This document shows, one piece after another, positions 35,387-44,243 of a stretch of 64,000 bases of DNA. The notes under the pieces were generated by a model that had not been told where the DNA came from, ran no database searches, and saw nothing but the letters and a program-made list of their open reading frames with translations. The translations under genes and the position numbers were made by a program. The number at the start of each line of letters is the position of its first letter. Within the stretch, counting starts at the first letter, position 1. The DNA is from Flavivirga algicola (GTDB lineage Bacteria; Bacteroidota; Bacteroidia; Flavobacteriales; Flavobacteriaceae), in NCBI RefSeq assembly GCF_012910715.1, contig NZ_JABBHF010000009.1, forward strand, positions 1 to 64,000, in the 5' to 3' direction.

Positions 35387-36082
35387 ATGAAACATAAATG
35401 GATCTATTTATTGCTTTTGAGTTTTTTTATAAGTTGTCGGCCTCCAGAATTTGAAGGAAATATAAGACTATTAGTAAAAGGAAATCTTGTAGATGAAAAT
35501 AATGATCCAATACCAGATACTAAGATAAGTATATATACAAGAAAACCAGATGGGTTATTTTCAGGTGATGGTAATACATTTCTATTGGGTACAGGTTATA
35601 GCAAGCAAAATGGGGCATTTTCAATAATAGCACTTTATGATCAAGATGACGATTTTGCAATTGAAGTAGATGGACAGAATAAGTTTTCAACTTATATATA
35701 TGCCACGAATACAAAAAGTTTTTTTCCAGAAGATTTAACATTTAACCTGAAAACCCTTGAACTTAGAACAGTTTCAAAGGTTAATTACAATATTACAAAA
35801 ACGAGCCCTTCTGCAACTGAATTTAGGTTTTCATTTAAATTTAACAATACAAATTGTTATGAGTTTTTTGACAAAGGAACCCAAGATGCAAACAAAACGG
35901 ACTGTTTCGAAAAGATTAGTATTAATAGGTTTCTTAATGATGCAACACCTAATACTGACAATTCATTTTCCACTCTCTTAGGAACGACAGTTGAGTTTAA
36001 ATATGTTATAGATGATGAACCAGAAGTGATAGAAACTTTTATTATTGACCGTGAAAACTATGATTTCAATTTCTCATATTAA
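35387..36082 (+). CDS. Lipoprotein with a carboxypeptidase-regulatory-like N-terminal fold
   Basis: The 231-residue protein has a lipobox signal (LLLLSFFISC, Cys at residue 17). The next 90 residues (IRLLVKGNLVDENNDPIPDTKISIYTRK...GYSKQNGAFSIIALYDQDDDFAIEV, in pieces) look like a CarboxypepD_reg/transthyretin-like beta sandwich. The C-terminal part is not recognised and holds two Cys (NCYEFF, DCFEK). Its end overlaps the next gene by 23 nt, so the two are translated together and probably act together at the outer membrane. Confidence 0.65.
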   Translation: MKHKWIYLLLLSFFISCRPPEFEGNIRLLVKGNLVDENNDPIPDTKISIYTRKPDGLFSGDGNTFLLGTGYSKQNGAFSIIALYDQDDDFAIEVDGQNKFSTYIYATNTKSFFPEDLTFNLKTLELRTVSKVNYNITKTSPSATEFRFSFKFNNTNCYEFFDKGTQDANKTDCFEKISINRFLNDATPNTDNSFSTLLGTTVEFKYVIDDEPEVIETFIIDRENYDFNFSY

Positions 36083-36749
36083 AACTTCCTTTTTTTGTGC
36101 GCTTTTATTTGTAAGTCTTTTTTCTTTTGCTCAAGTTACCGAGACTTCAGAAAGTAAAAATAATTCGAAACAAGATTTTAAAGAGACAAAGCAGAAATTA
36201 GGTTTTGGTTCTATAAATTTTAATGTACCCATACCTTCTGGAGATAATTTTATTGGCCTTGGGACAAAAAGCAAAATAGGTTTCGATATCAAGGCACTGT
36301 TTTTTATTCATAAACAATTTTTTGTTTCTGGTAGTGTAGGCACCAACTATTTTAAAGTAATTGACCAGTCAATAATTGGAAACTATAATAAAACAGAAGC
36401 TCAACATCAATACCTAAGCATTGGCTATGAGGTGTTAGCACTTCCAAAAATGAGATTAGGTTTAAGCGTTTCTGTTTATGGTGAGTCATTTTATAGAAAC
36501 ACTCATTTTACAAATAATAGAAAAGCTTATCAAAGGGATAGTGGACGCGTTAGGAATTATAATATATATTTTGATTACATGCTTTCAGATGAATTTGCAG
36601 TATGCTTAAACTACAATTATCGGAATGATAAAATGAATATCAGAACGTCTCCCGATATTCAAAATATATTTGATAATGCAAGATTTCATTCTATCGGGTT
36701 GGGTGTTAAATTGTATTTCGGTAATGCTGATGTTATATCTGGTATTTAA
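36060..36749 (+). CDS. Outer-membrane beta-barrel protein
   Basis: The 229-residue protein has a signal peptide (MISISHIKTSFFCALLFVSLFSFAQ) and a barrel-like mature part of alternating strands (LGFGSINFNVPIPSG, FFVSGSVGTNYFKV, YLSIGYEVLALPKMRLGLSVSVYG in pieces), ending in HSIGLGVKLYFGNADVISGI. The ATG at 36060 lies inside the preceding lipoprotein gene (23-nt overlap). The TTG at 36045 is open but would precede the signal peptide. The lipoprotein-barrel pair suggests a small envelope complex of unknown role. Confidence 0.65.
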   Translation: MISISHIKTSFFCALLFVSLFSFAQVTETSESKNNSKQDFKETKQKLGFGSINFNVPIPSGDNFIGLGTKSKIGFDIKALFFIHKQFFVSGSVGTNYFKVIDQSIIGNYNKTEAQHQYLSIGYEVLALPKMRLGLSVSVYGESFYRNTHFTNNRKAYQRDSGRVRNYNIYFDYMLSDEFAVCLNYNYRNDKMNIRTSPDIQNIFDNARFHSIGLGVKLYFGNADVISGI

Positions 36750-36761
36750 TGAATGCCTGTT

Positions 36762-36836
36762 TTAGTATCTAGCAAGTTTTTGGAAAAGACAACCAAAAGC
36801 AAAAGTTCCGTTAATTTGTTCAATATAAGGATAGTC
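36762..36836 (-). pseudogene. Remnant of an outer-membrane barrel gene (C-terminal fragment)
   Basis: On the minus strand, after an in-frame stop, this encodes DYPYIEQINGTFAFGCLFQK... and a stop. It matches the C-terminus of the barrel encoded at 39594-40164 (HAYPSVEQFNGAFAFGLSFPLN) at about ten of seventeen aligned positions, and the DNA is also alike (CCAAAAGCAAAAG shared). Nothing upstream of it is open, so only the last 24 codons survive. Confidence 0.65.
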
Positions 36837-36949
36837 TTAAATAACCGTTTTAACTTGAAATGTTTTTTTGTATCTTGAAGATTAAACCTTTCTAACCAAT
36901 TCGAGTCAAAGTAACTACAAACCGCTCCTTATACTTTAAATTAAGTTAG

Positions 36950-38329
36950 ATGAAAACGAAACATATTCAGCATTTGTATTGGCGTATTGGTTTTGGAATC
37001 TCACCACCCGAACTCAAAAAGCTTTCTAAACAAAGTAAAAAAGTTATAGTTGACAACCTTCTTAATGACTCAAAAAAAGTAACGCCCCTGAAATTAGACA
37101 CTTCCGAACTTGATGACCTGTTAAGTGGTTCGTATGAAAAAACCAAAGAGAATATCAGGAAAGTTCGAACCATGAGCCGACAAAAAACCAAGGAATTGAA
37201 TGTGGCTTGGGTAGAGAGGCTTACAAACCCTAAAGAATTGCTACGAGAAAAAATGACTTTGTTCTGGGCGAATCATTTTGTATGCAAAGACAATAATTAT
37301 GTGTATAGTCAGCAGTTTCACAATACGTTACGCACCCATGCTTTAGGAAACTTTAGAGATTTTGTGATAGCTATCTCTAAAGAAGCAGCCATGACAAAGT
37401 ACCTAAATACCAAGCAAAACCGCAAACGTAAGCCTAACGAGAATTTTGCACGAGAACTCATGGAATTATTCACATTGGGTGTTGGAAATTATACCGAAAA
37501 CGATATCAAAGAAAGTGCCAGGGCTTTTACAGGTTATAGTCATAATTTACAAGGACGATTTGTTTTTAGAAAACGCCAGCATGACGAAGGCATCAAAACT
37601 TTTTTTGGTCAATCGGGAAATTTTAATGGGGATGATATTATTAACATAATTCTAAAAAACAGGCAATGCGCAAGATTCATCTGTGAAAAAATATATCGGT
37701 ATTTTGTTAATGACATTATAGACAAAAACCATGTCAATGATATGACAGACGTATTTTACGCCGATTATGATATAGCGAACATCATACGTTATATGATGTT
37801 TTCAAGTTGGTTTTATGATGAAAAAAACATGGGTAACAAAATAAAATCCCCTATTGAATTTTTAGTAGGCATAAAAAATGTCGTTCCTGTAAATTTTAAA
37901 AAACAGAAGCAACTACTATATATTCAAAAATTATTAGGTCAAACATTGTTGAATCCACCAAATGTAGCTGGCTGGAAAGGTGGCAGAAACTGGATTGACA
38001 GCAATACCATAATTATGCGTTTAAAACTGCCATCGCTTATTTTGAATAACGCCTATATCTCCAAGGTTAAAGAAGGAACATCTAGCTCTGCTATGGAAAC
38101 AAAAAAACAGTTCTTTAAAAAACATTATGGAAAGCACTTTAAAACAGAAAGTGATTGGAACTATTTCAACAATGCGTTTAAAAATGTAGATATAAACGAT
38201 TTAAAAGATCATATTCTTGCTTGCAGTATAAACAAAACTGCAAACGAGTATTTAAAATCGTTAAGCAAAGTATCCAAACAGGAACATTGTGTGCAGCTCA
38301 TGTCGTTACCAGAATATCAAATGTGTTAA
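36950..38329 (+). CDS. DUF1800 family protein
   Basis: The 459-residue protein has the DUF1800 hallmarks: HLYWRIGFGISPPELKKL at the start, REKMTLFWANHFVC near residues 95-108, NENFARELMELFTLGVGNYTENDIKESARAFTGY (in pieces) and NPPNVAGWKGGRNWIDS. The biochemical role is unknown. DUF1800 genes are usually followed by a DUF1501 gene, as here with a 2-nt gap, which indicates a functional pair, probably linked to the cell envelope. Unlike many homologues it lacks a long N-terminal secretion signal. Confidence 0.9.
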   Translation: MKTKHIQHLYWRIGFGISPPELKKLSKQSKKVIVDNLLNDSKKVTPLKLDTSELDDLLSGSYEKTKENIRKVRTMSRQKTKELNVAWVERLTNPKELLREKMTLFWANHFVCKDNNYVYSQQFHNTLRTHALGNFRDFVIAISKEAAMTKYLNTKQNRKRKPNENFARELMELFTLGVGNYTENDIKESARAFTGYSHNLQGRFVFRKRQHDEGIKTFFGQSGNFNGDDIINIILKNRQCARFICEKIYRYFVNDIIDKNHVNDMTDVFYADYDIANIIRYMMFSSWFYDEKNMGNKIKSPIEFLVGIKNVVPVNFKKQKQLLYIQKLLGQTLLNPPNVAGWKGGRNWIDSNTIIMRLKLPSLILNNAYISKVKEGTSSSAMETKKQFFKKHYGKHFKTESDWNYFNNAFKNVDINDLKDHILACSINKTANEYLKSLSKVSKQEHCVQLMSLPEYQMC

Positions 38330-38331
38330 TT

Positions 38332-39522
38332 ATGGACAGAAGAAAATTTTTAAAAAAATCATCTTTGGCAAGCAGTTTATTTTTTGTTCCAAGCTTTGTA
38401 AAAGCCTTTGAACAAGTAACCAGTATGAGCTTGGGTTATAAAAGGTTAGTCATTATTCAATTATCTGGCGGAAATGATGGTTTAAATACTGTCATTCCGT
38501 TTAGAAACGATTTATATTACAAAGAACGCCCCACTTTGGCAATTCCAAAAAGTGATATTATCAAACTCAATGATGACGTTGGATTACATACCAATCTAGC
38601 TCCTTTAAAACGTTTGTACGATGATGGACATTTATCAATTATTAACAATGTAGGATATCCAAACCCTGTTAGGTCTCATTTCAGATCCATGGATATTTGG
38701 CAAACGGCTACAGACTCAGATAAATATCTACAAAGCGGGTGGCTTGGGCGCTATTTGGATAACTATGGAAAACATCCTTACAGTGCTATTGAAATCGATG
38801 AAAGCTTGTCACTGGCCATGAAAGGGGAAACCACAAACGCCATTGCAACTCAAAACCCGAAAGTTTTTTATAACCTATCTAAAGATCCTTATTTTAAGAA
38901 TATCTATAACCACCTGGATGACGCACACTTAAGCGAACATAATTTAGGCTACTTATATAAATCTATGATTGCTGCCGAGTCTTCTGCTAAATATATTTAT
39001 GAAACCAGCAAAACAGTTTCACCCCATAAAGAATATCCAAATAATGCGTTTGGAAAACAGTTAAAAATAACCGCTCAATTTATCAACTCGGGTATGGGCA
39101 CCAAAGTATTCTATGGATCATTAAGTGGTTTCGATACGCATGTAAACCAGTTAAATACTCAAAAACGTCTATTAAAAAATTATGCAGATGGTATCGCAAC
39201 CTTTGTTCAGGATTTAAAGGAAAATAATACATTTAAAGACACTTTAATTTTAACTTTTTCGGAATTTGGGCGTCGTGTTAAACAAAACGCCAGTTTAGGC
39301 ACAGATCACGGTACAGCAAATAATGTATTTATTATTGGAGAGCATTTAAAGAAACAAGGGCTTTACAATAATATGGCTAGTTTAAGTGATTTGGATGATA
39401 ATGGGGACTTAAAATTTGAAATCGATTTTAGAACCATCTATGCGACCGTTTTAAACAAATGGCTGGAGGTGAATGATGAAAAAATCTTGAACAGATCGTT
39501 TAAGCAGTTGGATTTTATTTAA
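38332..39522 (+). CDS. DUF1501 family protein with a twin-arginine-like signal
   Basis: The 396-residue protein begins MDRRKFLKKSSLASSLFFVP, a twin-arginine-type export signal. The DUF1501 domain has the alkaline-phosphatase/sulfatase-like features LVIIQLSGGNDGLNTVIPF near residues 38-56, NVGYPNPVRSHFRSMDIWQT, LSGFDTHVNQ, LTFSEFGRRVKQNASLGTDHGTAN (in pieces) and NVFIIGE. These supply metal-binding Asp and His residues, but no activity is established for the family. It follows DUF1800 with a 2-nt gap. The frame is open upstream into DUF1800, but ATG at 38332 is the clear start. Confidence 0.9.
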   Translation: MDRRKFLKKSSLASSLFFVPSFVKAFEQVTSMSLGYKRLVIIQLSGGNDGLNTVIPFRNDLYYKERPTLAIPKSDIIKLNDDVGLHTNLAPLKRLYDDGHLSIINNVGYPNPVRSHFRSMDIWQTATDSDKYLQSGWLGRYLDNYGKHPYSAIEIDESLSLAMKGETTNAIATQNPKVFYNLSKDPYFKNIYNHLDDAHLSEHNLGYLYKSMIAAESSAKYIYETSKTVSPHKEYPNNAFGKQLKITAQFINSGMGTKVFYGSLSGFDTHVNQLNTQKRLLKNYADGIATFVQDLKENNTFKDTLILTFSEFGRRVKQNASLGTDHGTANNVFIIGEHLKKQGLYNNMASLSDLDDNGDLKFEIDFRTIYATVLNKWLEVNDEKILNRSFKQLDFI

Positions 39523-39593
39523 TGTGTATTCAGCAAATGACATAACACTGAATTTCAATAGTTATATCAAAATAGATTCTTTTTAAATCATCT

Positions 39594-40164
39594 TTAATTT
39601 AAAGGGAAAGATAATCCAAAAGCAAAAGCTCCATTAAACTGTTCAACAGAAGGGTATGCATGATAAGCTAAGGCTAATTCAATATTATGATTACGGCCTA
39701 CTGCTACTCCTAAAGAAAAGGGAATATGTATCAAGAATCCTTTTTTCTTTAAATCGACATTAGGTGTATATGTTACAAAAGAACCAACAGAAGCACCTAC
39801 ACCTATTTCAAAATAAGGTGCAAACCACGGAATTGGGGCAGCAACTCGGATTTTACTACCTAAAAAAAATGCATCGGTAGTTACTTCGTATTCAGTTAAG
39901 TCTTCATGTGTCGAACTACTAGGAGACGTTAAAATAAATCCAGCATAAGGTCTAACACCAAACCATTTTTTTGGACTAATAACATATTCTGCTTGAGCAT
40001 AAAAACCAGAACCGTATATCTCTAAATCATCATAAGGCGCACTTGCTCCAAAGCCTATAGAGGCATGAATAAACTCCCCCTTTTGTGGCTGAGCGTTTGC
40101 AATGTTAGAAATAAATATTATAAAAATAGTAATAGTAAAAAAAATTACGGAAATAATATGTCAT
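39594..40164 (-). pseudogene. Outer-membrane beta-barrel gene with a frameshift in an A8 tract
   Basis: The ATG at 40164 starts MTYYFRNFF. After the homopolymer at 40137-40144 (eight T on the coding strand) the sense frame changes and continues TITIFIIFISNIANAQ, a good signal-peptide end, and then about 165 residues of barrel strands (GEFIHASIGFGASAPYDD, GVRPYAGFILTSPSSS, PYFEIGVGASVGSF, GAFAFGLSFPLN) to the stop at 39594. Removing one base of the tract gives an intact protein of 189 residues. As written no ATG, GTG or TTG opens the long frame. It may be a pseudogene, a phase-variable gene or a base-count error. Confidence 0.75.
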
Positions 40165-40180
40165 TTGAATTGGTTTAAGT

Positions 40181-40428
40181 TTATTGGTTTTGCATGTATA
40201 TATCTATAAACAAAAAATGAGATTTAAATAGGTGGTATAAATTGTTTTTTATTTCATATAATACTTTTAAAATATCAGCTATTAATCTTTTATCTAGATT
40301 CACTTTTTCAAGAATCTCTACTGTCACATCTACATTCCTTTTTTGACTTATCAAATTTAATAATAAATTACCTTTCGTTAACGGTCACACACGAATAATT
40401 CAGTCCATTTTAAAAGCTCGGCTGCCAT
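40181..40428 (-). pseudogene. Small helical protein gene, probably frameshifted
   Basis: ATG at 40428 gives MAAELLKWTELFVCDR and a stop. The neighbouring frame, open from exactly that point (40384), continues LTKGNLLLNLISQKRNVDV, TVEILEKVNLDKRLIADILK, VLYEIKNNLYHLF and ends QNQ at 40181. The two pieces join into an about 82-residue helical protein if one base is changed near 40379-40385. It lies 28 nt after the membrane-protein stop and 16 nt before the barrel ATG, spacing typical of an operon. The family is not recognised. Confidence 0.45.
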
Positions 40429-40456
40429 CAATTTAGGTTAATAATTAAAGGTTACA

Positions 40457-40808
40457 TTATTTTAAGCGCAACCCATAATTTAAACAAATTACAGGCAAGG
40501 TCATTACTATCAAAATAAATAATAACAGTGGAAAATCTGAATCAATTACGTTTAATACAGAAAGTAAATTCATAACAACTAAAGAACAAATCACTCCTAA
40601 TATGGAATATATAACACCTTTTTTTATTTAATTTTTCTTTAGTAATAAATTCATCAACTTTAATAAATCCGTTAATGGTTAAACCATAAATTATGCCTAA
40701 AGAAAGAAGCAAAAAGAAAACACCTAAAATCATATCGTCAATAAAAGGAAATTTTGTGCTTTTCAACGCCCACTGTATTAGATAATAATTAGAAGTTGAA
40801 ATTAACAC
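40457..40808 (-). pseudogene. Small multi-pass membrane protein gene with a frameshift in a T7 tract
   Basis: From GTG at 40808 the frame gives two hydrophobic segments (NYYLIQWAL and MILGVFFLLLSLGIIYGL) and reaches FITKEKLNKK. At the homopolymer 40619-40625 (seven A on the coding strand) the frame breaks. In the next frame the protein continues GVIYSILGVICSLVVMNLLS, then DFPLLLFILIVMTLPVICL and ends YGLRLK. Both extra segments are clear membrane helices, so the intact protein would be about 116 residues with four helices. Read as written, the product is 88 residues with a hydrophilic tail. The true N-terminus is uncertain, since an in-frame TAG lies at 40836. Confidence 0.7.
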
Positions 40809-41402
40809 CTCAATTATTGTCCAAACAATATTTTTCTAATTTAATTTTTTAGTGTCCAAAGCATTTTGGGTTATATGTGAGTTTTCCTTTATAATACTAA
40901 TGTAAGTTTTTAAAATTTGACAATAAAATCCTTCTTTGTAAAAGATTTATGGAAATCCTTTACTGCTTACTGTTATAAATAAGCTCAAATTTATTTGGTT
41001 GGGGTGCTAATAGGAGTAATAAATGTAGTTTATTTTATACAATCCTAACTGAGAGAAAACTGGTGTTTTGTTATGGGTAATCCGTAATTTTCAGTTATAG
41101 TAAGATGATTAAACACTTAAAAAAACAAGGATTTTACACATTGAATACATGTCTATATCTTTCAATTTTGGAGGGTATTGTTCTTTAAATAACGTTAGTT
41201 AAAGTGTATACGATAGACATAGACGTATATAAAAGATAATTATTTTGCCTTAAAAAAGCACAAAAAAACCTTGCCCCATACCGAATACTCGAAAGAAACA
41301 AGGTTATATCTAAAAAGATTAATAGCGCTGCAAAATTAGTGATTTTTATCGCCTATCAAAATTTGTACGTTAATTTATAGTTAAATAATTAACAAATGTT
41401 AA
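40809..41402. other. 594-nt intergenic region
   Basis: The region is AT-rich with scattered stops in all frames. A minus-strand open stretch (about 40836-40945) lies in frame with the following membrane-protein gene but ends in TAG; it may be a decayed N-terminus. The right end holds the terminator for the AlbA_2 gene. Nothing else stands out. Confidence 0.5.
41262..41305 (-). terminator. Terminator-like hairpin after the AlbA_2 gene
   Basis: The 7-bp arms AACCTTG (41267-41273) and CAAGGTT (41299-41305) enclose 25 nt with an inner CGA/TCG pairing. On the minus strand the second arm runs into a U-rich tract. It lies about 100 nt past the stop at 41403. Confidence 0.55.
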
Positions 41403-42536
41403 TCAACTATATTTTACCTTTCTTAAAATACGCAAAGATTCCTTGTAAAGACTATATAACTCTTTACTATGTGTTTTTAAATGAGGCCTTGCTTCATTAA
41501 GCTTGTTTCTTGCTTCCTGAAAAGAATTAAGAAAACAAATAAGATATGTTCCAGGTAAATTTTTCAAATCCACTTCCTCCCTTTTTGTAAGCGTAAGCCC
41601 TTTTTTGAGTTTTTCTAAAATAGCATTATTGGCATTATAAATATGGTGTAATACCTTTTTGTCAAACTGAGGTGGTTGAAATAATAACTTTGTTTCAATA
41701 CTGTAGCTTGCATTATTTTCAAAACGAATAATTGTTTCTTCTAATTGATAATATTTACTGGAGTTTTGGAGTCCAAGATTTACATATTCAATAATCTTAA
41801 AGCTTTCATCATTGAATGAGATGGAGACCTCATCCAAGGCAGAGAAAAATAGACGTACCTGCTCATTAATCAACTCAATATCAACCCTAGAAAAGAAAAC
41901 CTCATCCTTTATAGCTTTTTTTTGACCCGCCCAGCATACTACAAAATACTCTTTAAAAACTTTGTACTGCGCATTAAAATCTTTACGGGTATTCATAAAG
42001 TCGAAAACCCCATCGAGCGTATGCTCTATATTGTTTTGTGCATTGTTCTCAATGGCTTCGACAATTTTAGAATTGACATCTTTTATTTCAATATCGAATA
42101 CCTTGGGCATACTCATACTACCATCTCTAAAAAACACAGAGCCTCCGTAGTATTTCCAGATATTTTTTCGAAGGGATGTTATTTTTCCAGTAGGCCTAAT
42201 GGTTACCAAACCAACCACTTTATGATCGGGAAGATGCGGAAACGGAATGTTTTCATATTGTACTATAGGTGGATTGCTCAAATAGGCATTGATAAGGTTC
42301 TGTATTTTACTATCATCAAAAAAATCAACACCAATAACATGGTTATCTTCATCTTCAACACCAATAACGATATAAGAATTGTTTTTAGGGTTGCTATTAG
42401 ACAGGGCACAAATATGTTTTAAAAATTTAGCCTTCCCTTCTTTATGACTAATGTCTATTTTTCGCTTTTTATCATAAAAACTGTTCTCATCATTATGAGC
42501 TAATAGATGTTTTATAAGGAGGCGTTTATTAATCAT
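41403..42536 (-). CDS. AlbA_2/Schlafen-like putative DNA-binding protein
   Basis: The 377-residue protein has an N-terminal AlbA_2-type domain: LAHNDENSFYDKKRKIDISHKEGKAKFLKHICALSNS (in pieces), then YIVIGVEDEDNHVIGVDFFDD near residues 55-75, the usual GVEDdg..IGv pattern. The following 300 residues are helical and not recognised. Proteins of this type are often annotated as ATP-binding or transcriptional regulators; the long Bacteroidetes version has unknown function. It starts 28 nt after the stop of nothing else on its strand except the glycosidase gene upstream (stop at 42564), so the two may be co-transcribed. Confidence 0.72.
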   Translation of the reverse strand: MINKRLLIKHLLAHNDENSFYDKKRKIDISHKEGKAKFLKHICALSNSNPKNNSYIVIGVEDEDNHVIGVDFFDDSKIQNLINAYLSNPPIVQYENIPFPHLPDHKVVGLVTIRPTGKITSLRKNIWKYYGGSVFFRDGSMSMPKVFDIEIKDVNSKIVEAIENNAQNNIEHTLDGVFDFMNTRKDFNAQYKVFKEYFVVCWAGQKKAIKDEVFFSRVDIELINEQVRLFFSALDEVSISFNDESFKIIEYVNLGLQNSSKYYQLEETIIRFENNASYSIETKLLFQPPQFDKKVLHHIYNANNAILEKLKKGLTLTKREEVDLKNLPGTYLICFLNSFQEARNKLNEARPHLKTHSKELYSLYKESLRILRKVKYS

Positions 42537-42563
42537 AGTATCATTCCAAGTAAGACAAGGGTC

Positions 42564-43295
42564 TTAGTTTATTTCTTTAATTTCAGCAATAATTACTCCA
42601 AAACTACCATCTAATTGCCCCCATCTTTTAGAAGGTAAATAGGTTCTTGATACAAATCCGTCGAGATACAAAGCATTTTTACAACCTTTATTTTTGAAAA
42701 ATTCCGCAAAATCATATAGCGTGATTAAACCTTTAGACATGGCAAATAAGAGGTTACCGTTTGGGAGTACACCAACACCGTTTCTTATATGTAAATGCTT
42801 TGAGTCCTTTTTAAATACAGGGTGAATTTTGTTATCGATAACCAACATGGGCCCCGACTGTGTTGCATAAACTATTTTTTTGTCAGGTCTAAAGTTTTCA
42901 GTTTTACATACAATCCCTTTGTTATCTTTTGTTATGTAAAAAACACCATTAGGTTGTAAATAAAAATTGCCATAATCCTTTTTTGAAGTATCCAACGGAA
43001 TTTTGGTAATCCCATCTTCTATAAACAATCCTTGGGGCGAACCATCTTTCATATACATCCCTCCATTAGTAGCAAAAATTAATTCTTGATTTTTACTTTT
43101 AAGAAATGTTTTTAAGTTTTTATGATTCCCAATATTAATACCATGATCATTTTTCCAATAAAACTTAAGGGTTTGTTGTTTTAAATCGACAGTGTGGACA
43201 ACAAACTTTGAGTCATTAGAAACTTGACCATATAACGATTCAACACAAAACCTAAAGATTACCAAGTAGCACAGGAGCAGGAATATCTTCTTCAT
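42564..43295 (-). CDS. Phosphodiester glycosidase family protein (NAGPA-like, DUF2233)
   Basis: The 243-residue protein has a signal peptide (ending LYGQ near residue 24) and the NAGPA/DUF2233 fold: LIFATNGGMYMKDGSPQGLFIEDG near residues 73-96, QPNGVFYIT, TQSGPMLVI, HLHIRNGVGVLPNGNLLFAMS and ALYLDGFVSRTYLP. These enzymes cleave GlcNAc-phosphodiester or related glycosides outside the cytoplasm. Its ATG directly abuts the TAG stop of the upstream SDR gene, so translation is probably coupled; a metabolic link between the two is not obvious. Confidence 0.85.
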   Translation of the reverse strand: MKKIFLLLCYLVIFRFCVESLYGQVSNDSKFVVHTVDLKQQTLKFYWKNDHGINIGNHKNLKTFLKSKNQELIFATNGGMYMKDGSPQGLFIEDGITKIPLDTSKKDYGNFYLQPNGVFYITKDNKGIVCKTENFRPDKKIVYATQSGPMLVIDNKIHPVFKKDSKHLHIRNGVGVLPNGNLLFAMSKGLITLYDFAEFFKNKGCKNALYLDGFVSRTYLPSKRWGQLDGSFGVIIAEIKEIN

Positions 43296-44048
43296 CTAAA
43301 ACTCTTTTTTTACAGTCACGCTATTGGCCTGAGCAGTTGGAAACACCAATAAATCTGCAATGTTTACATGAGGAGGTCTCGAAATGGCAAAATAAATAAT
43401 CTCCGCAATGTCTTTGGCTTGTAAAGCTTTAAATCCCCTATAAACAGAATCGGCAATTTTATCGCCCTTAAAACGTACTTGTGAAAATTCGGTTTCTACT
43501 AAGCCTGGATTTACAGACCCTACCTTAATTCCAAATGGGTTTAAGTCTATACGCATCCCTTCTGTAATAGCCAAAACGGCATGTTTACTGGCACAGTACA
43601 CATTTCCTTTGGGGTAAACCTCCTTACCTGCAGACGAGCCAATATTAATAATATGTCCAGATTGGCGGGCTGTCATTTGTGGAATAACCGCTTTACTTAC
43701 ATAAAGTAACCCTTTTACATTAATATCCATCATCGCATCCCAATCATCAAGGTTTCCTTCGTTGATAGGGTCTAAACCATGTGCATTACCTGCATTATTT
43801 ATTAAAATATCAATGGTTTTAAATGCGTCTGGTAGTGATTCAATAGCCTCTAACGTTTTTGCTTTGTCGCGCACATCAAAATTTAAAGTATGAACATTGG
43901 TTAAACGTTCTAATGCTTTTTGGATCGTATCTAGACGCCTTAAACGCCTTCCACACAAAATTAAATTGATTCCTTGTTTTGCAAATTCGTAAGCAGTTGC
44001 TTCACCAATACCACTTGTAGCTCCTGTTATTAGGACAGTTTTTTTCAT
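43296..44048 (-). CDS. SDR family NADP-dependent oxidoreductase (YdfG-like)
   Basis: The 250-residue protein is a classical short-chain dehydrogenase: TGATSGIGEATAYEFAKQ (residues 7-24) binds the cofactor, with RRLRRLD after strand 2 favouring NADP. NNAGNAHG, the catalytic Ser in INIGSSAG and YCASK complete the active site. VNPGLVETEFS is also typical. It resembles serine/3-hydroxy acid dehydrogenases of the YdfG group. It heads a two- or three-gene minus-strand run with the phosphodiester glycosidase. Confidence 0.88.
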   Translation of the reverse strand: MKKTVLITGATSGIGEATAYEFAKQGINLILCGRRLRRLDTIQKALERLTNVHTLNFDVRDKAKTLEAIESLPDAFKTIDILINNAGNAHGLDPINEGNLDDWDAMMDINVKGLLYVSKAVIPQMTARQSGHIINIGSSAGKEVYPKGNVYCASKHAVLAITEGMRIDLNPFGIKVGSVNPGLVETEFSQVRFKGDKIADSVYRGFKALQAKDIAEIIYFAISRPPHVNIADLLVFPTAQANSVTVKKEF

Positions 44049-44243
44049 ATATTATACAGGTTATATGCCTTTTTTAGCAATTCACGTATAAAAATACTTA
44101 AAACAGGTTTAATATTGTATTATTGTTTTTAAATTATCGTGAATCCCTAACCATAAGTTTGTTACTAATCACTGAGAATAGCCATTTTTAGTTGGGTTCA
44201 AGTTTATAAGCGGTAACAGTAACTTAACACATTAGATATTGCC

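Noticed and set aside
41922-42422. 166-codon open frame opposite the AlbA_2 gene
   Set aside because: Antisense to a gene with a recognisable domain; composition is not protein-like.
44090-44155. ATTCACG/CGTGAAT inverted repeat before the DUF4382 gene
   Set aside because: Arms are only 7 bp and about 55 nt apart, well within chance for AT-rich DNA.
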